NCBI RefSeq assembly: GCF_050947875.1
Contig: NC_134570.1
Location: forward strand, 102,032,122-102,096,121
Source: Dermacentor variabilis
Taxonomy: Eukaryota > Arthropoda > Arachnida > Ixodida > Ixodidae
Reading direction: 5' to 3'
Length of the DNA: 64,000 nt
A model generated the notes under the pieces. That model was not told the origin of the DNA, ran no database searches, and worked only from the letters and a program-made list of their open reading frames with translations. Within the stretch, counting starts at the first letter, position 1. Each line of letters begins with the position of its first letter. Positions 45,035 through 56,779 of the stretch are shown piece after piece. Made by a program: the position numbers and the translations under genes.

Positions 45035-45930
45035 CTGTTTGAACATAGGCGAGCGTCCCCCACTTAAGTTCACGGAAAATGCCTGTTTGTGCAAATTTAT
45101 TCCCGAAAGAACTGTCTTAAAAGAAAACTTCAGTATTCTTTTATGATTATTTCTATGTATAGATGACTTCTACTTCTTGACATAATATATTTTTGTCGTG
45201 CTTTCCTAGCTGCTCTTGAGGAAGATGGTATGGGAACAATTCCTAGCAGAAAGTTCGCAGTAAGAATGGCTCCCTACTCTAGAGCCTGCGTATCTACAAT
45301 ATTCGGCATACACAGGGCATTGGGTCAAAGCTTGCATTATTGATGGCAACGATATTGCTCAACACTGATCCTACACTGGCAGCGCAATGGCTGCTGCATT
45401 GGCTGAAAGCTGACATTAGTAATGGAAAAGATATGGCTGAACACTGGTCCTAAGCTGGCAGCAGTGTGGCTGCGCATTTTGCATAACATTGCTCGAATCT
45501 TGTTTTTAACTTTGGACCAGCATTGGATTGGGTTTCACTTGGCGAATAAGCCAACATTGGTTGAAGATTAGTACCAATTCCTTCCAGGATTGGGACAATC
45601 TTGGACAATTGCTGGTCTGCTGCCTGGGTAACTTGTGATAACTGGCATTTACACTAACTAAGAGTTCTACATCCTGCACAATGCTAGCAGCTGGACGTCG
45701 TATCAAATCTATTGCACTTCTTTTTCCCTGCTGGTGCATCGGAAGGACCACATACTGTTATGACAATTTTAGAAGATATATATGGAGAGCCATGGTCGTG
45801 ACGGCGTTGTAGCGCCCCCTCCACACAAGTGGAGAATTAATCAGTGCGACACTGATGCCCACTTCATAGCACTTACTGCTTTCAACTGTAGTGCCGAGTT
45901 TCGGGACGACGACGAAGTTTCCCTGCTAAG

Positions 45931-47702
45931 GTGGCTGCTCACCGCTCCTGTGAAAAATCTCGCCTTCCGCGTAAATACATTCCATACATCACGAGATTGG
46001 ACCCCAAGACATCTGAGGACGCCCCGGACGCTCATGCTCAGTCCGGTTTTTTGACATTCAGCGAATGTCACTTCATCGGCCCTGCAGCTGAGTTGTACAC
46101 TGGGACTAGGCCTAGTGCCTCCGGTGACGCGCTGGCGGCGGTAGATTCGCCGGCGCTGCTCGTTACGACGGCGTTACCGGCCGCACAATTGACACCTGAG
46201 CCTGGATCCCAGCTCCTGGTTCCTGGTCCAAGTCCTTCGGCTACAGCCCACCCATCGCCTTCCCAAAATGCACATCAGACCGTGAGTGATCTGCCCTCAG
46301 GGCGGAGCCCGGCGATGGCTTCCCAGACACCGATCGGGAATGGGACTCCAGTTGTGCATGACGAAACGAGTACTCCTATGGACTTGTCTTCTGCGCTACC
46401 CTCTGTGCCGTCGGCCCCCCGTGGTTCTCAGAAGCGTCCTTCGGAGCAATCTGCACCAGATTCGTGTTCGGCCAACAGCGGCTCCAAGGCAAGCGTTCCT
46501 GTCTAACGACTGACCACCCAGTTGTGTCGACACCGGGCTCGGTTTGCTATAAAGCAACCATTAAAGCTTTGGCCCCCACAAGCCTCACGGAGATTCCGAA
46601 CAGGATTATTCAGGCGAACCTAGACGCTTGTCTTGGCACCACAGGCTTCCGCGGCTTCACGGCCCGGAAGAAGTCAAATACCATCGCTGTGTGGCTCCCG
46701 ACATTGGCTGCTGTCGAGCGTTTGCAAACGCTTCAACGTCTCTCGATAACGAGCGAGGTCACCGTGCCGGTCCAGGTGTACCTAGTAGAGGGCTCGGATC
46801 TACAGCGCTGTGTCGTTTACAAAGTAGACGTTGGCGAGGACCAGATTGCTCTCCAGCGTGAGCTCTACTGTCCTACTCACCATGTCATTCAAGCGCGTTA
46901 CGTGGGAAAGGGGCGCTCTTGCATCGTCCCCTTGCAGGGCCCACCAACTCCCCCAGCCCGCCTGTACTACTATGGCTGCATTCTACGACCTCGGCCATAT
47001 AAACCCAGTGTTGTCTATTGTTACAAATGTTTCCGACCGCGCCACATGCGCCGATCCTGTCCATTTACAGCGCCAGATGAACCTGTATTAGCTGGCGCAG
47101 TGTCTTATCGATGTGGACTCTGCAAGGCCGACGACCACGAGATCACTTCTCCAACTTGTCCCACAAAGCAAAAGGCCACTCAGAAGGTTCGTCGCGGGAC
47201 TCCTAAGCTATGGCCTCAGCATGCTGCAACACAACCAGTGCTGACATCTAACAGGTTTGCGGCGCTCCAGTGGGATGACGACGACTGGCCAGAGCTTTCC
47301 GAGCCTGACCCGCCTGCACCCCATTCCCAACAGACTTACAGTGACAAAGTTCGCAAAGACCGCCGTCGCCCGCTGGTTATACAGAAGGAGAGCGGGCCGG
47401 AACATCCGCGTGATGATATGGCAGCAGTTGACAATCAAATTGCCCGCCTTTTAGCGGAGGTATCCAAGCTCCGACAGCACCGTGAACTACTTGCGCGTCG
47501 GCGACGTGCAGTGGAATCTCTCACCACTACAAGTATCGATTCCGCTGCATCATCGTCTCTGTCACGCCCTGCTGTATCGGTCGCAGAGTCTACCAGATCT
47601 TCAGCTCCGTTGCCGGATAACTCTACAACATCCCTTTTGCGGTTCATGGTCAGCAAGTTATCCAACCTGACATCTGTGATTTTGCAACGTCTGGACTCGT
47701 AA
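45931..47702 (+). CDS. LINE copy 2 ORF1 (gag-like RNA-binding protein), one frameshift
   Basis: Open in one frame to 46506 and in the next from 46464 to a TAA at 47700-47702. Joining needs one base near 46490. The N-terminal part is Pro/Ser/Ala-rich and disordered. The central part is a folded gag-like domain. The zinc knuckles CYKCFRPRHMRRSC (about 47.03 kb) and CGLCKADDHEITSPTC (about 47.12 kb) follow. The C-terminus (IARLLAEVSKLRQHRELL) is a probable coiled coil. Residue 1 is uncertain because the upstream frame has no early ATG. The product would bind LINE RNA in the cytoplasm. Confidence 0.75.
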
Positions 47703-47707
47703 TCAAA

Positions 47708-50700
47708 ATGGCGGGCACAGGTGTTTGTGGCGTGCTTCAATGGAACTGTAGAGGGCTCTCCACGAAAGTGGGGGAGCTTAAATCCCGTCTACGTATGAAC
47801 AAGCTGCAGGTGTGGGCCCTGTTATTACAGGAGACCAACGCCTTGCCTGCCATTCCGGGCTTCAGTGGATACGTGTCTCCTTCGATGAGTGACCGTCGCG
47901 TGCACGCCGCTGCCCCTCCAGGAAAGGCGGCCGTGAAGGTTTATACGCGCTATCCTCAGGTCTGCCTTTCTCTTGAAAACTGGTGTAGCTCATATCAGGA
48001 GGTAGTGGCAGTAGCTGCGAAGTTGCCCAAGGCAACTGTTGTGGTAGTGTCATACTACATAAGACCAGCCGGCGGCTCTTCTTCAAGAATTAATCTGGGC
48101 TGGTTAGTGAATGTCCGTCGCCAATACCCAGCGTGTCCTATATTAGTTGGTGGTGATTTCAACGCCCCTCACCCAGATTGGCGATACCCTACTTCTAGCC
48201 CTCGAGGTAGGTGTGTGCGGGACGCCTTCGCGGATGTGTTGTTTGTACTACTGAACCATCCCGATTCAGCAACGCGAGCTTTGCCTCAAGCTCGACGTAC
48301 AACATACGCACCGGATCTTACGTGGTGGTCGGGTCCCGGCACTCCCACTTGGCACCTGGAGCCCGACTACTGGGGTAGTGACCACCACCCTATCATCATC
48401 GGCCTTCACCCGTCGCAGGCCCGCCGATTGCGCCGCAAGGGCTCTGTGGTCAACTGGGAAAAATTTCGCACCGTTCTCGAAGATACCTCTGTGGACTCGT
48501 CACCACTACTTGTTGACCGCATACAAAGCACGCTCAATGAAGCTACAACCATCAGCTGGGTAGACGTCAATCGACCGGCACCAGATATCGGCCTGCTCAA
48601 CTTGTGGGCTGCTCGCAGACAAGTTGAGCTGGCAGCATCCCGAGACCCCACTTCTGCACAAGCACGTACAAGACTGAATTTCCTTACTGCTAAGGCCCGC
48701 AGATATGAACGCGACCTCTCGCGGAGACACTGGCATACGTGGTGTGAGCGGTTTTCATCCAAGACATCGAATGCTTCTCTCTGGCGAACCTTCCGTGCCA
48801 TGGAACACGGTGACCGCCGTCCAGACGCCGCAGCCACAGCCTGCTTCGCTGCTGGCTTGTCGCCGGATGATTTCGCCAGAGAAGCAGCGCGGAAGTTTTT
48901 CCCGCAGTACGACGTGTTGCCTCAAACAGCCAATGGTGCTCCCTTGCCAGGCATTCCGACACATATCGACAGGTTACCATCTACAGCAGACTCCGAGGGC
49001 ATTGCAAGCTCTTTCACCATGCCTGAGTTGCTCGCAGCGATAGATGGTACCAGTCGCAAGACAGCACCAGGTCCAGACTCTATTACTTATGAGGCCTACA
49101 AGAACCTGAGCTCCGCTGTGCTGCCTCAACTCCTCGACACCATTAACAAGGTATGGCTAGATGGCGTTGTCCCTCCAGGCTGGAAGTCAGCTATTGTGAT
49201 CCCGATTCCGAAACCAAGCAAGCCACCGACTGACCTTGGCAACTTCCGACCCATTTCCCTAACGTCAACGTTGTGCAAGCTTGCTGAGAAAATGCTAGCC
49301 ACACGAATATCGTGGTGGCTAGAGCACCACGGTTTCTACCACCCTGCTCAAATTGGCTTCCGTCCATCCATAGGTACTGAAGATGGGCTGGCTGTCTTGG
49401 CATCCTCGGTTTTATCGTCAACTCGTAGCCACAGTGTCCGTAGTGTCCTCGCTATGGACGTCGAAAAGGCGTATGATAACATCGGTCATGCTGCCATCTT
49501 GGCTTCAATTGACATGCTGCATTTTGCCCCTAGAGTACGGAATCTTATCAAATCTTTCATTGAAGACCGACATTTTGCAATTCGCCTGAGTGGTGACGCC
49601 GTCGGCTCATTTGTCCCTCTTCGTGGCGTACCCCAGGGATCTGTATTATCACCCACATTATTCAATATTGCTTTCATCCCGCTTGCATGGCGCTTGCACG
49701 ATGTACCCGACATAAAGTTCTTGTTGTACGCTGATGACATCACGGTATGGAGCACTCATCACGACCTGCAGACCCAAACCGCTGCCCTTCAATCAGCTTT
49801 AGATATCACGGCGACTTACGCCTCTTCGCTCGGCCTTAGAATTTCCGTCAGCAAATCTGCTTACATGTCAGTCGCCAATCGCTGTGGCTGGCGTAAACTC
49901 TCTGCAACACCCATTCGTCTTCATCTATCCGGAACCCCTCTTCAACAATGTTCAACTATAAAAATTCTGGGTCTGATGGTACACGAGTCGGGAAACGGAA
50001 CTGCTTGGCTGTCCAGCTCTAAAAAGCAGGCAATTCAGGGTCTGATTAGGCGCATTGCTCCTAAAATGGGCGGCGCCCGCTCATATGTTGCGCGACAATT
50101 GGTGAAGGCGGTAGTGCAACCACGCCTTATTTATCAAGCCCAATTCCAGCATTTGACGAGGGCACAATGGCATCGCCTTGAGGCTGTTAATCGCGAGGCA
50201 ATGAGGGTCATCACTTGCCTTCCCCGCATCACCCCGATCGTGGCTCTCCAAGAAAATGCACAGCTCAACACACTAGAGAGCTGGTGCAGCAGCGACGTGA
50301 TGCTCGCAAGCTTAAGACCAGCCTTTCACACGCACCGTGTGCTCTCAGGACTTACGCTTTCTCGAACTCGCTTCTACCCCCACCATCGTCAGTTCTTCCT
50401 GCCTGGAGTTTTGTACAGCTGAGTGATAACAAGCTAACTGATATACATCGCCCGACATCAGCTCAGGCGGCGGCGTCGCTTCGTGACCGAATTGTAGCTC
50501 AAGATGCCCACCTGCCGCTTGGCTCCATCGTCCTTTATGTTGATGCAAGTATTAAGGGCTGCGAAACAACCACTGCAATTTATTGCCCATGCGCACCTGC
50601 CCTTAATAAGACGACCCGGTTTCAAGTCCAAGAACCTCCTTCCTCCTTTTGTGCTGAGCTCCTTGCTGTCCGAGAAGCGTTGTGCTCTGTGGCCGCCTTT

Positions 50701-51354
50701 CCCATGGTCCCCACGGCCCGCATCGTCATCCGCACTGATGCCCTCCAGGCGACGCGGCTTCTGCGACGCGTCAGTCGCAGCCCTGACATATGCCAACAGA
50801 TCCATCTTCTGGCGGCACGCATCCCGCAGCCAATATCTGTCGAGTGGGTCCCACGCGACCTTCTAAGCTTCCAAAGCCGTGCGGATTCTGCGACCCGTCT
50901 AGTGACCTATCCATCGTCACTGCCTCAACTCTTTCACCTAGATGATGCCACCCTCCTTTTAACAAGAAAGGAGCACCTCCGGCGCCGCACACGTGCTCTC
51001 ATACCTCCGTGTGCGGTAAACCTCCCCCGCGGTCTTACCCGTGCAGAGGAGGTTGCGCTTTGGAGGATCCGGGGCGGGGTAGCCCTCACTCCTGCCGTGA
51101 CTAGGAAGTGGCCGCACTTTCGCCCGCTATATCCTCGTCCTGAGTGTCCACTCTGCAAGTCGCGAAATGTTGAAGCCGACATCCACCACCTGCTGTGGGT
51201 TTGCCCTGCACTGAAACCGACGAGGCTCCGGCACCTCGCAGCAGCGGGACTCTCGCCGCATAATCTGAGCCATTACACTGTTTGGACGCAGGGACCGCAT
51301 TATCGATCCCTCTTGGACTTTATTAAGTCAGCAAATCTTTTTTCATTCATTTAA
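47708..51354 (+). CDS. LINE copy 2 ORF2: APE endonuclease-RT-RNase H, one frameshift
   Basis: The ATG at 47708 lies five bases after the ORF1 stop. The first 904 codons hold the endonuclease (LQWNCRGLST; catalytic LLLQET; VGGDFNAPH; SDHHPI) and RT (FRPISLTSTLCKLAEKM; MDVEKAYDN; GVPQGSVLSPTLFN; YADDITVW near 49730). At about 50276-50281 a base seems missing. The adjoining frame continues to 51354 with RNase H motifs YVDAS, CAELLAVREAL, RTDALQATRLL and the C-terminal zinc-like CPLCKSRNVEADIHHLLWVC. Counting one missing base, the protein would be about 1215 aa. All catalytic motifs inspected are present. Confidence 0.85.
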
Positions 51355-52284
51355 TCATCCTTATTCACCCCCATCCCATACCCTTGTATGCCCTGAGGCA
51401 TTTATCCTCGCATTAAAAAAAAACTGTAGTGCCCATGTTTTTGTGTGCCTCGGCGGCAGAAGAAATGTATGAACTAGATCTGGAATTCATTTACTTAACG
51501 TCAGAATGCTATGCTTTCCCGAGGCCCAATTTTATTAGAACAATGAAGTTTCTTTGTTTCCCATCACCAATATCGTCAGACCAATTGCGCGGAGTGACGG
51601 AGTTTCTCAATATGTGCTAAAATAATTACTTGTAATCTCAGAAAAAAAATCTACATTGCAACCGTTTTTTAGAAACTGTGTACCTTAACATACTTGAGCA
51701 AGCAAACTTATTGTATGGCACATTGTACGAGCGCGAGCGGCCACAAACCAACGCTTTTTTCTCCTTGGCCTCGAAGTGCGCATGAACTTACAGAAGCCAC
51801 GCATTGTGCGTGTGAACACTTATATGTTCAATTATTCACTTTCTACGGGGCGAGATCCAATCAATGTATCTTCTTTTGATAGAATATCTTTTCTTCTTAG
51901 TCGAAAGCAAAGGTTAAGTTTCTGACAAACTACTTATTGCCTCTACCACTCTACCAGCGAAGGGAGGATCACAAAAATGTTGATTTTCAGAACAGTAATA
52001 TACACGCCTCAAATGACTTTCTGTATTTAACCTTTCCTTTAGGTACAAAACTCAAGCCGTAAAAGCGATACATAAGACTTACAGCGACAGTTCATAGAGT
52101 TTTGGGATTATCACGACGACGTGACTTTTTTTCAAATAGTTATTTCATCGCACGAAGAAGTCTGGCTGCTGCTTAAGTCAATCGTGATGATTTCTCGCTG
52201 ATGTGCACGTCTTGCTCAGCGTCAGCATCTCGCACTACAGGAGCAGCTTCGATCGAATTCTCTGGAAGCTTCACGCATGACTGG

Positions 52285-52480
52285 TTATTCATCCCTGTGG
52301 ATTCACACTAAAGCGCACATCCGTGTGAGAGATGTCGCCCGGGTACAAATGGATCTCGGGCAAGCTTGCTGCCAGCTTTGGCTGTCGCATATTCCGCATT
52401 CACGTCTTGTTCTCCAAGCATATGGTCTCTATCTCGTAAACCTGCATCGCGGCGACATCGTGGCATTCCTTACATATTGA
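52285..52480 (+). promoter_or_regulatory. Conserved upstream block of cuticle gene D
   Basis: Fourth copy of the upstream block, about 400-600 bp before TATA. Confidence 0.35.
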
Positions 52481-52878
52481 TTTCTCTCTCTCCGCAGTAT
52501 CTCGCATCTGCCATTTCATTTTTTTTACTTGAACCCTTACGACGCAAGAAACGATCCTCGGTCACCCTTTCGCGATCTTTACTGCCTTGATGCTTCCTGT
52601 CCCTAAGCTGTAGCGTGGCCTAGCATTACAGCACGTCTCAATCATTTTCTTATTTATCAATTCTTTGAGATCTCTCACTAGCGTCCTCGCCGAAGGCAAG
52701 GTGTGATGCTTCACAACTGTTCAGCCCATGTGCACATTCTCAGCGTACTCGGGTTTTATGCCTTAAAGGAGACGGGCGGAATAACAAAATCATTCAAAAC
52801 TCGTTTTGCTTTTTCTTCTACGCTGCATTTCTATGTTTAGTTTTCCAGCAGAAGGCGCCATGCAGGAAAAACTTTTCG

Positions 52879-52915
52879 TATAAAAGACCGCGCGAACAGA
52901 GCTTATTTAGCAGTT
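52879..52915 (+). promoter_or_regulatory. Core promoter of cuticle gene D
   Basis: TATAAAAG at 52879-52886 and GCAGTT at 52910-52915. The start codon is at 52942. Confidence 0.8.
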
Positions 52916-52941
52916 GGCTCTACAGCAGCTCTGAAGTCACC

Positions 52942-54519
52942 ATGGTGAGAAAGCCTGCTCTCCGGATTCTCTAATAGCGAAGCGCAGCTTCCGATTATCG
53001 CCTGAGTGTAGAGAAGGTGCTCATCAATTTTTCGAGCAAAAGTGCATTGTGGAAATATACACGCGAAAAGCCGACGGTTAATTCCTTGCTTGAATAGCTA
53101 GTTGAAAATCTTCAAAATCTAGTTGAGAGAAAGTTCACCAGGAACCTTGTCTTGGATTTTCGTGCACATTAAACATCAGGGTATAGGTTGGAAAGCGCAT
53201 TAAAGCCTTTAGTGGTTCCAGGAAAACGTCGCGCATCTGTACCCTGTTTTTTCGGATTATTCGAAATGCGGGAAACACCAACCTTAAGGTTTATGATCAC
53301 AACATGTTTAATCGATTGGGCTAGAGTTTTAGAAGATACACTCTTCGAAAATCATATGTGCCTTCTATTTTATCCCGCTTTTTCTTATATCAAATATTTA
53401 TGAGTCCGCATAATACCTATACTAGAAAACGTTATGCAGGGATAAGTAATACTCACACAAGACAGCACCCTCACAAAGTATTCCCATGAATTTCCAGATC
53501 CGTGCCTGCGTCCTCTTGGCTCTTGCCACCAGCGCTTTCGCTGGTTACGCCGGTTATGGCCTCGGTTACGGCCATAGCTACGGTCTTGGCTACGGCTATG
53601 GTGGTCTCGGATACGGTTATGGTCACGGCTACGGTGGTCTCGGATACGGTTATGGTCTCGGCTACGCCGGCTACGCTCCAGCTGTGCACACTGTCGCTCA
53701 CGCTGCCCCAGCCGTCGCCACCGTCGCCCACGCTCCAGTCGCCACTTACGCTGCTGCTCGAGTTGTAGCCGCTGCTCCAGCCGTGACCAGGGTTGCTACC
53801 ACCTACCGCGCACCAGTCGCCACTTACGCTGCTGCTCCAGCGGTTGCCACCTATGCTGCTGCTCCAATTGCTGCCTACCACGCCGCCCCTGCTATTGCCA
53901 CTTATGCCGCTGCTCCAGCTGTGACCAAGGTTGCTACCGTGGCTCACGCTCCAGTCGCCAGCTACGCTGTGGCCGCCCCAGCCGTGGCCACCTACGCTGC
54001 TGCTCCAGCTGTTGCCACCACCACCGTCCACCACGCCCCAGCTGTGGCCACTGTTGCCCACGCTGCTCCAGCTGTCGCTGCCTACCACGCCGCTCCAGTC
54101 TACAACTACGGTGTCGGAACCCTTGGTTACGGCGTTGGCCACTACGGCTACGGTCACGGTCTCCTCGGCTACGGCCTGAACTACGGCTATGGTCTTGGAT
54201 CTCCCTACCACTACGGTGCCCTCCTCCGCAAGAAGAAGTGTGAGTACATAATTTAGTTATTGTTTTTAAGTATATTAGTTTTAATTTAGTCCGTTCTCCT
54301 TTGCTTCACTGCCCCAGAAGGGCCAGCGTTGGTTAGACACAGCATCATTGTATTGGTGACATATACTTATTGCGTAAACCTGAATTTGCATCGTACACAA
54401 TAAGGCACCAGGTGAGAATAAAATCAGAAGACAGGGAAGTCATGGAACTTGAACATTTATGTGATTTAGGTCATACCTGCTCCTAACGGGATTTCTTTTT
54501 CTTTTTGCTCTTTGTAGAG
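52942..54519 (+). CDS. Cuticular protein gene D, spliced
   Basis: The exons are 52942-52944 (ATG; donor GTGAGA), 53498-54239, and exon 3 from 54518. The protein is about 248 aa. The N-terminal Gly-Tyr block has a duplication (an added GYGHGYGGLGYGYG unit), and the central AAPAV region lost one TYHAPAVATV unit. The signal peptide is as in genes B and C. Donor GTGAGT at 54240 joins T to AG at 54518, giving TAG. Gain and loss of repeat units between paralogues is expected for this repeat-rich coding sequence. Confidence 0.85.
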
Positions 54520-54619
54520 ACCATCCACCTGCAACTTATCTGAAGAACAAGAAGAGAGGTTATAGTCATCAACTTCCATCTTGCACCTCCTGCCATAATG
54601 GATACAAGCAAAAAATAAA
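54518..54619 (+). terminator. Exon 3 and polyadenylation signal of cuticle gene D
   Basis: Acceptor TTTGTAG to 54517. AATAAA at 54614-54619. Confidence 0.7.
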
Positions 54620-54839
54620 ATTTGTCTGCAAAACAAGCACAATCTCACTTGCAGTTCTTTTCCCGTCCATTTCGTGATATAAGCGGCAGCACAACTATGC
54701 TTGCAAGGTGCAGTTTTGCATATAGCCTCTGGCTGGGAATGCTAAGCGGGAAGTTCTTTCGCGTTCTTTTTTTTGGCAGCACAACCACCTTGTATCACCA
54801 TGGCACTAAAGTATTTCATTTAGTTTACAGCACAATGGT

Positions 54840-55780
54840 ATGAGGCAGCATGACTTGTTTGACCGCGTATCGCTCGATCATTTCACACATAGAAGGGCGA
54901 TCGTCATTGCATTAACGATGGTGTCGTAGCACTAAATTTGCCGCACACAAATAGCGAGTAAAGCTTTCAGTAGTTGCAATGAAAAATCATTTATGTTCCT
55001 AAAGGTGACGTAATCAGCCTTGCGCTTTATCAAAATCATTATATTAAGTTACCGAATAGTCACCGGGAACTGCCAGCATTAGTGTGTATGACGATGACAT
55101 TTGCGCCTTGGCTTCTAGAATATGACGCTCACAACCAGGCTCGATTGAACAATGTGCTGCTGCTATGTTGAAATACTTACGCGTTCGCGGGTAGGATGTG
55201 GCAAATACAAAATTTCTATAGTTTGCTTTCAGTCACAAGCTGATGATCTTGTATCCGACTGCTTCCGAGGCTGTGGTGTTATCTTGCGTCAACTACCACA
55301 TATTCATTCCTATCATCATCGACCATGACATTTCTTCGTCTAAACATGTGACGATGTGTAAGGAAAACATTCCCTGCCTCGTGCGTATTCCTAAATAGGT
55401 ATAAAGACTGAAATAGATCTGTCTTAGCGATCTCTGCTCCAGCTGTACCAAGCGCAACTTGTTAATCACATGTGATATAGCTCACCAGTATTCAAGGAAG
55501 TCAGACTTTCTTGCCTACCTAAGCTAGAAAGTCACTGAGGTGAGGCGTTATGGGTAGGCCTAGTTGTGCGACACGGCACGTAAAAATAAGACAGAATCGC
55601 GGAAGAAAGCGTCTATCGTCTTGAGGTATACCGTTCACGTGACCCTCATCGTATATGCCTGCGATTTGTTGACGACGCTCTGTTATATGCGCCCAGACTG
55701 CGTTTTCTCACCGGCTATCGCTCGTTAGAACAATTCATTTATGTTTGTCTTGCTCCAGCGAAGGTTTCAGGCACACCAGC
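54840..55780. other. Unit IV downstream flank, no gene
   Basis: Similar to 25260-26160 except for about 54850-55160, which has no match in units II and III and looks like an insertion of about 300 bp with no recognised family. Confidence 0.45.
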
Positions 55781-55796
55781 AAGTTTGTTCTCACCC

Positions 55797-56035
55797 CTCT
55801 CAGTGGCTTATCGGCTACGGTGTTGCGCTGGCAAGCACGAGGTCGCGATATCAAATCCGGGCCACGGTGGCCGCACTCCGATAGGGGCGAAATGCGAAGA
55901 CGCCCGTGTCCCGCGCATTGCACGCACGTTTAAGATACCTTGGTGGCCCAACTTAATGAGAAGGCCCCCAATGTGGGAGGCCTCATAATCAAATCACCGT
56001 TTTGGCACGTAAAACCGCAGAATAAAAATTCAATT
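55797..56035 (+). mobile_element. Ruka-like SINE, unit IV
   Basis: CTCAGTGGCTTATCGGCTAC head, ATCAAATCCGGGCC B-box region, GGGGCGAAATGCGAAGACGC body, TTTTGGCACGTAAAACC terminus. Same insertion as in units II and III. Confidence 0.85.
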
Positions 56036-56134
56036 AATTCAGTCGGTAGTCTCAAGACCACTGCTGCAACTCTATTACTGGCCTCAGCGAGAAATAAAAA
56101 CACACTCATAAGGTATGAGGCCATTCGCGCTGTT

Positions 56135-56168
56135 AAACCTCTCTGAAGCATAAGCTTCAGAGAGGTTT
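56135..56168. repeat. Perfect 15-bp hairpin, unit IV
   Basis: AAACCTCTCTGAAGC - ATAA - GCTTCAGAGAGGTTT. Units II and III have only the left arm. Confidence 0.9.
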
Positions 56169-56290
56169 GACAGAGAGGTCCGATGAGCCCTACATGCTCC
56201 CTCTGCTGTCCGACCTTAGTGGATTCGTGGAAATCAAAAACTCGACCGCGAGAAGAAGTATATGAATTCCGCGGCTGCTGCCACAAAGAA

Positions 56291-56453
56291 ATGCGAACCA
56301 TATAGAAATACAGAGCCGTGGGACGGCACAACCGAAAGGAAGACGAACGCAGGCGCAAACTAACAAATTGAAAATCACTTTTAGTTTGCGCCTGCGTTCG
56401 TCTTACTTTCTGTTGTGCCATGCCGTTGCGCTGTATTTCCATATGGTTCTCAT
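56291..56453. repeat. Large inverted repeat (~72-nt arms), unit IV
   Basis: The left arm 56291-56363 and right arm 56382-56453 pair with about 90% matches by eye across an 18-nt spacer. The inner core is GACGAACGCAGGCGCAAACT. A shorter form exists in unit III. Confidence 0.85.
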
Positions 56454-56659
56454 GCCAAAATGCCAACTAGCCCAACATTAAACTGATTTAAACCATAAGG
56501 AAAGCCGTCCGTTACATCTCCGAGAAACCAAACCAAACATGGACAATTTTTGTGATGCTAAATGAGCATTACAGATTATTGGCATTATGACAAGACCAGG
56601 ACTGTAGAACCTGCTCACGCACTGGCTGAAACTCAACTGTCCGATTTACAAAATTAATG

Positions 56660-56772
56660 GGCAACGCATAACATAACAGGATAGCCAGCCGGTTTGAGAA
56701 CTGCTAACTTTCTTTGTTTAACCTCCCTGTCTTTGCTTTTCTCTCTCGCTCTCTATCTCTCTCTCCCTGTCT
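56660..56772 (+). mobile_element. 3' end of an I-group LINE
   Basis: TAACCTCCCTGTCTTTGCTT followed by a long CT-rich tail matches, in the inverse orientation, the 3' end of LINE copy 1 (27054-27075). It is 3'-end only. Confidence 0.6.
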
Positions 56773-56779
56773 CTCCGTC

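Larger units (their letters stand above)
35896..45640 (+). repeat. Tandem segmental duplication unit III
   Basis: Same order as unit II: TA repeat, conserved upstream block, gene C, downstream flank, Ruka, hairpins, 63-bp minisatellite and the 42.0-45.6 kb block. Unit III lacks the LINE insertions and provides empty sites for both. Its own novelty is a 418-bp insertion in intron 2 of gene C. Confidence 0.75.
45896..51421 (+). mobile_element. Near-intact I-group LINE (copy 2) with target-site duplication
   Basis: AACTGTAGTGCC flanks it (45884-45895 and 51422-51433). The sister sites near 21876 and 36169 are uninterrupted. The order is a short 5' UTR with GACGACGACGAAG, ORF1 (zinc knuckles), ORF2 (endonuclease, RT, RNase H), a short 3' UTR and an A-tail (51412-51421). 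Each ORF is interrupted by what looks like a single missing base. It is the youngest element in the window by eye. The same 5' motif in copy 1 shows that they are related families. Confidence 0.9.
45641..56460 (+). repeat. Tandem segmental duplication unit IV (partial)
   Basis: It starts at CATTTACACTAACTAAGAGTT. It contains a LINE insertion (45896-51421), gene D, the downstream flank, a Ruka SINE and hairpins. It then stops: the minisatellite and the 3' block of units II and III are missing after about 56460. Confidence 0.75.
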
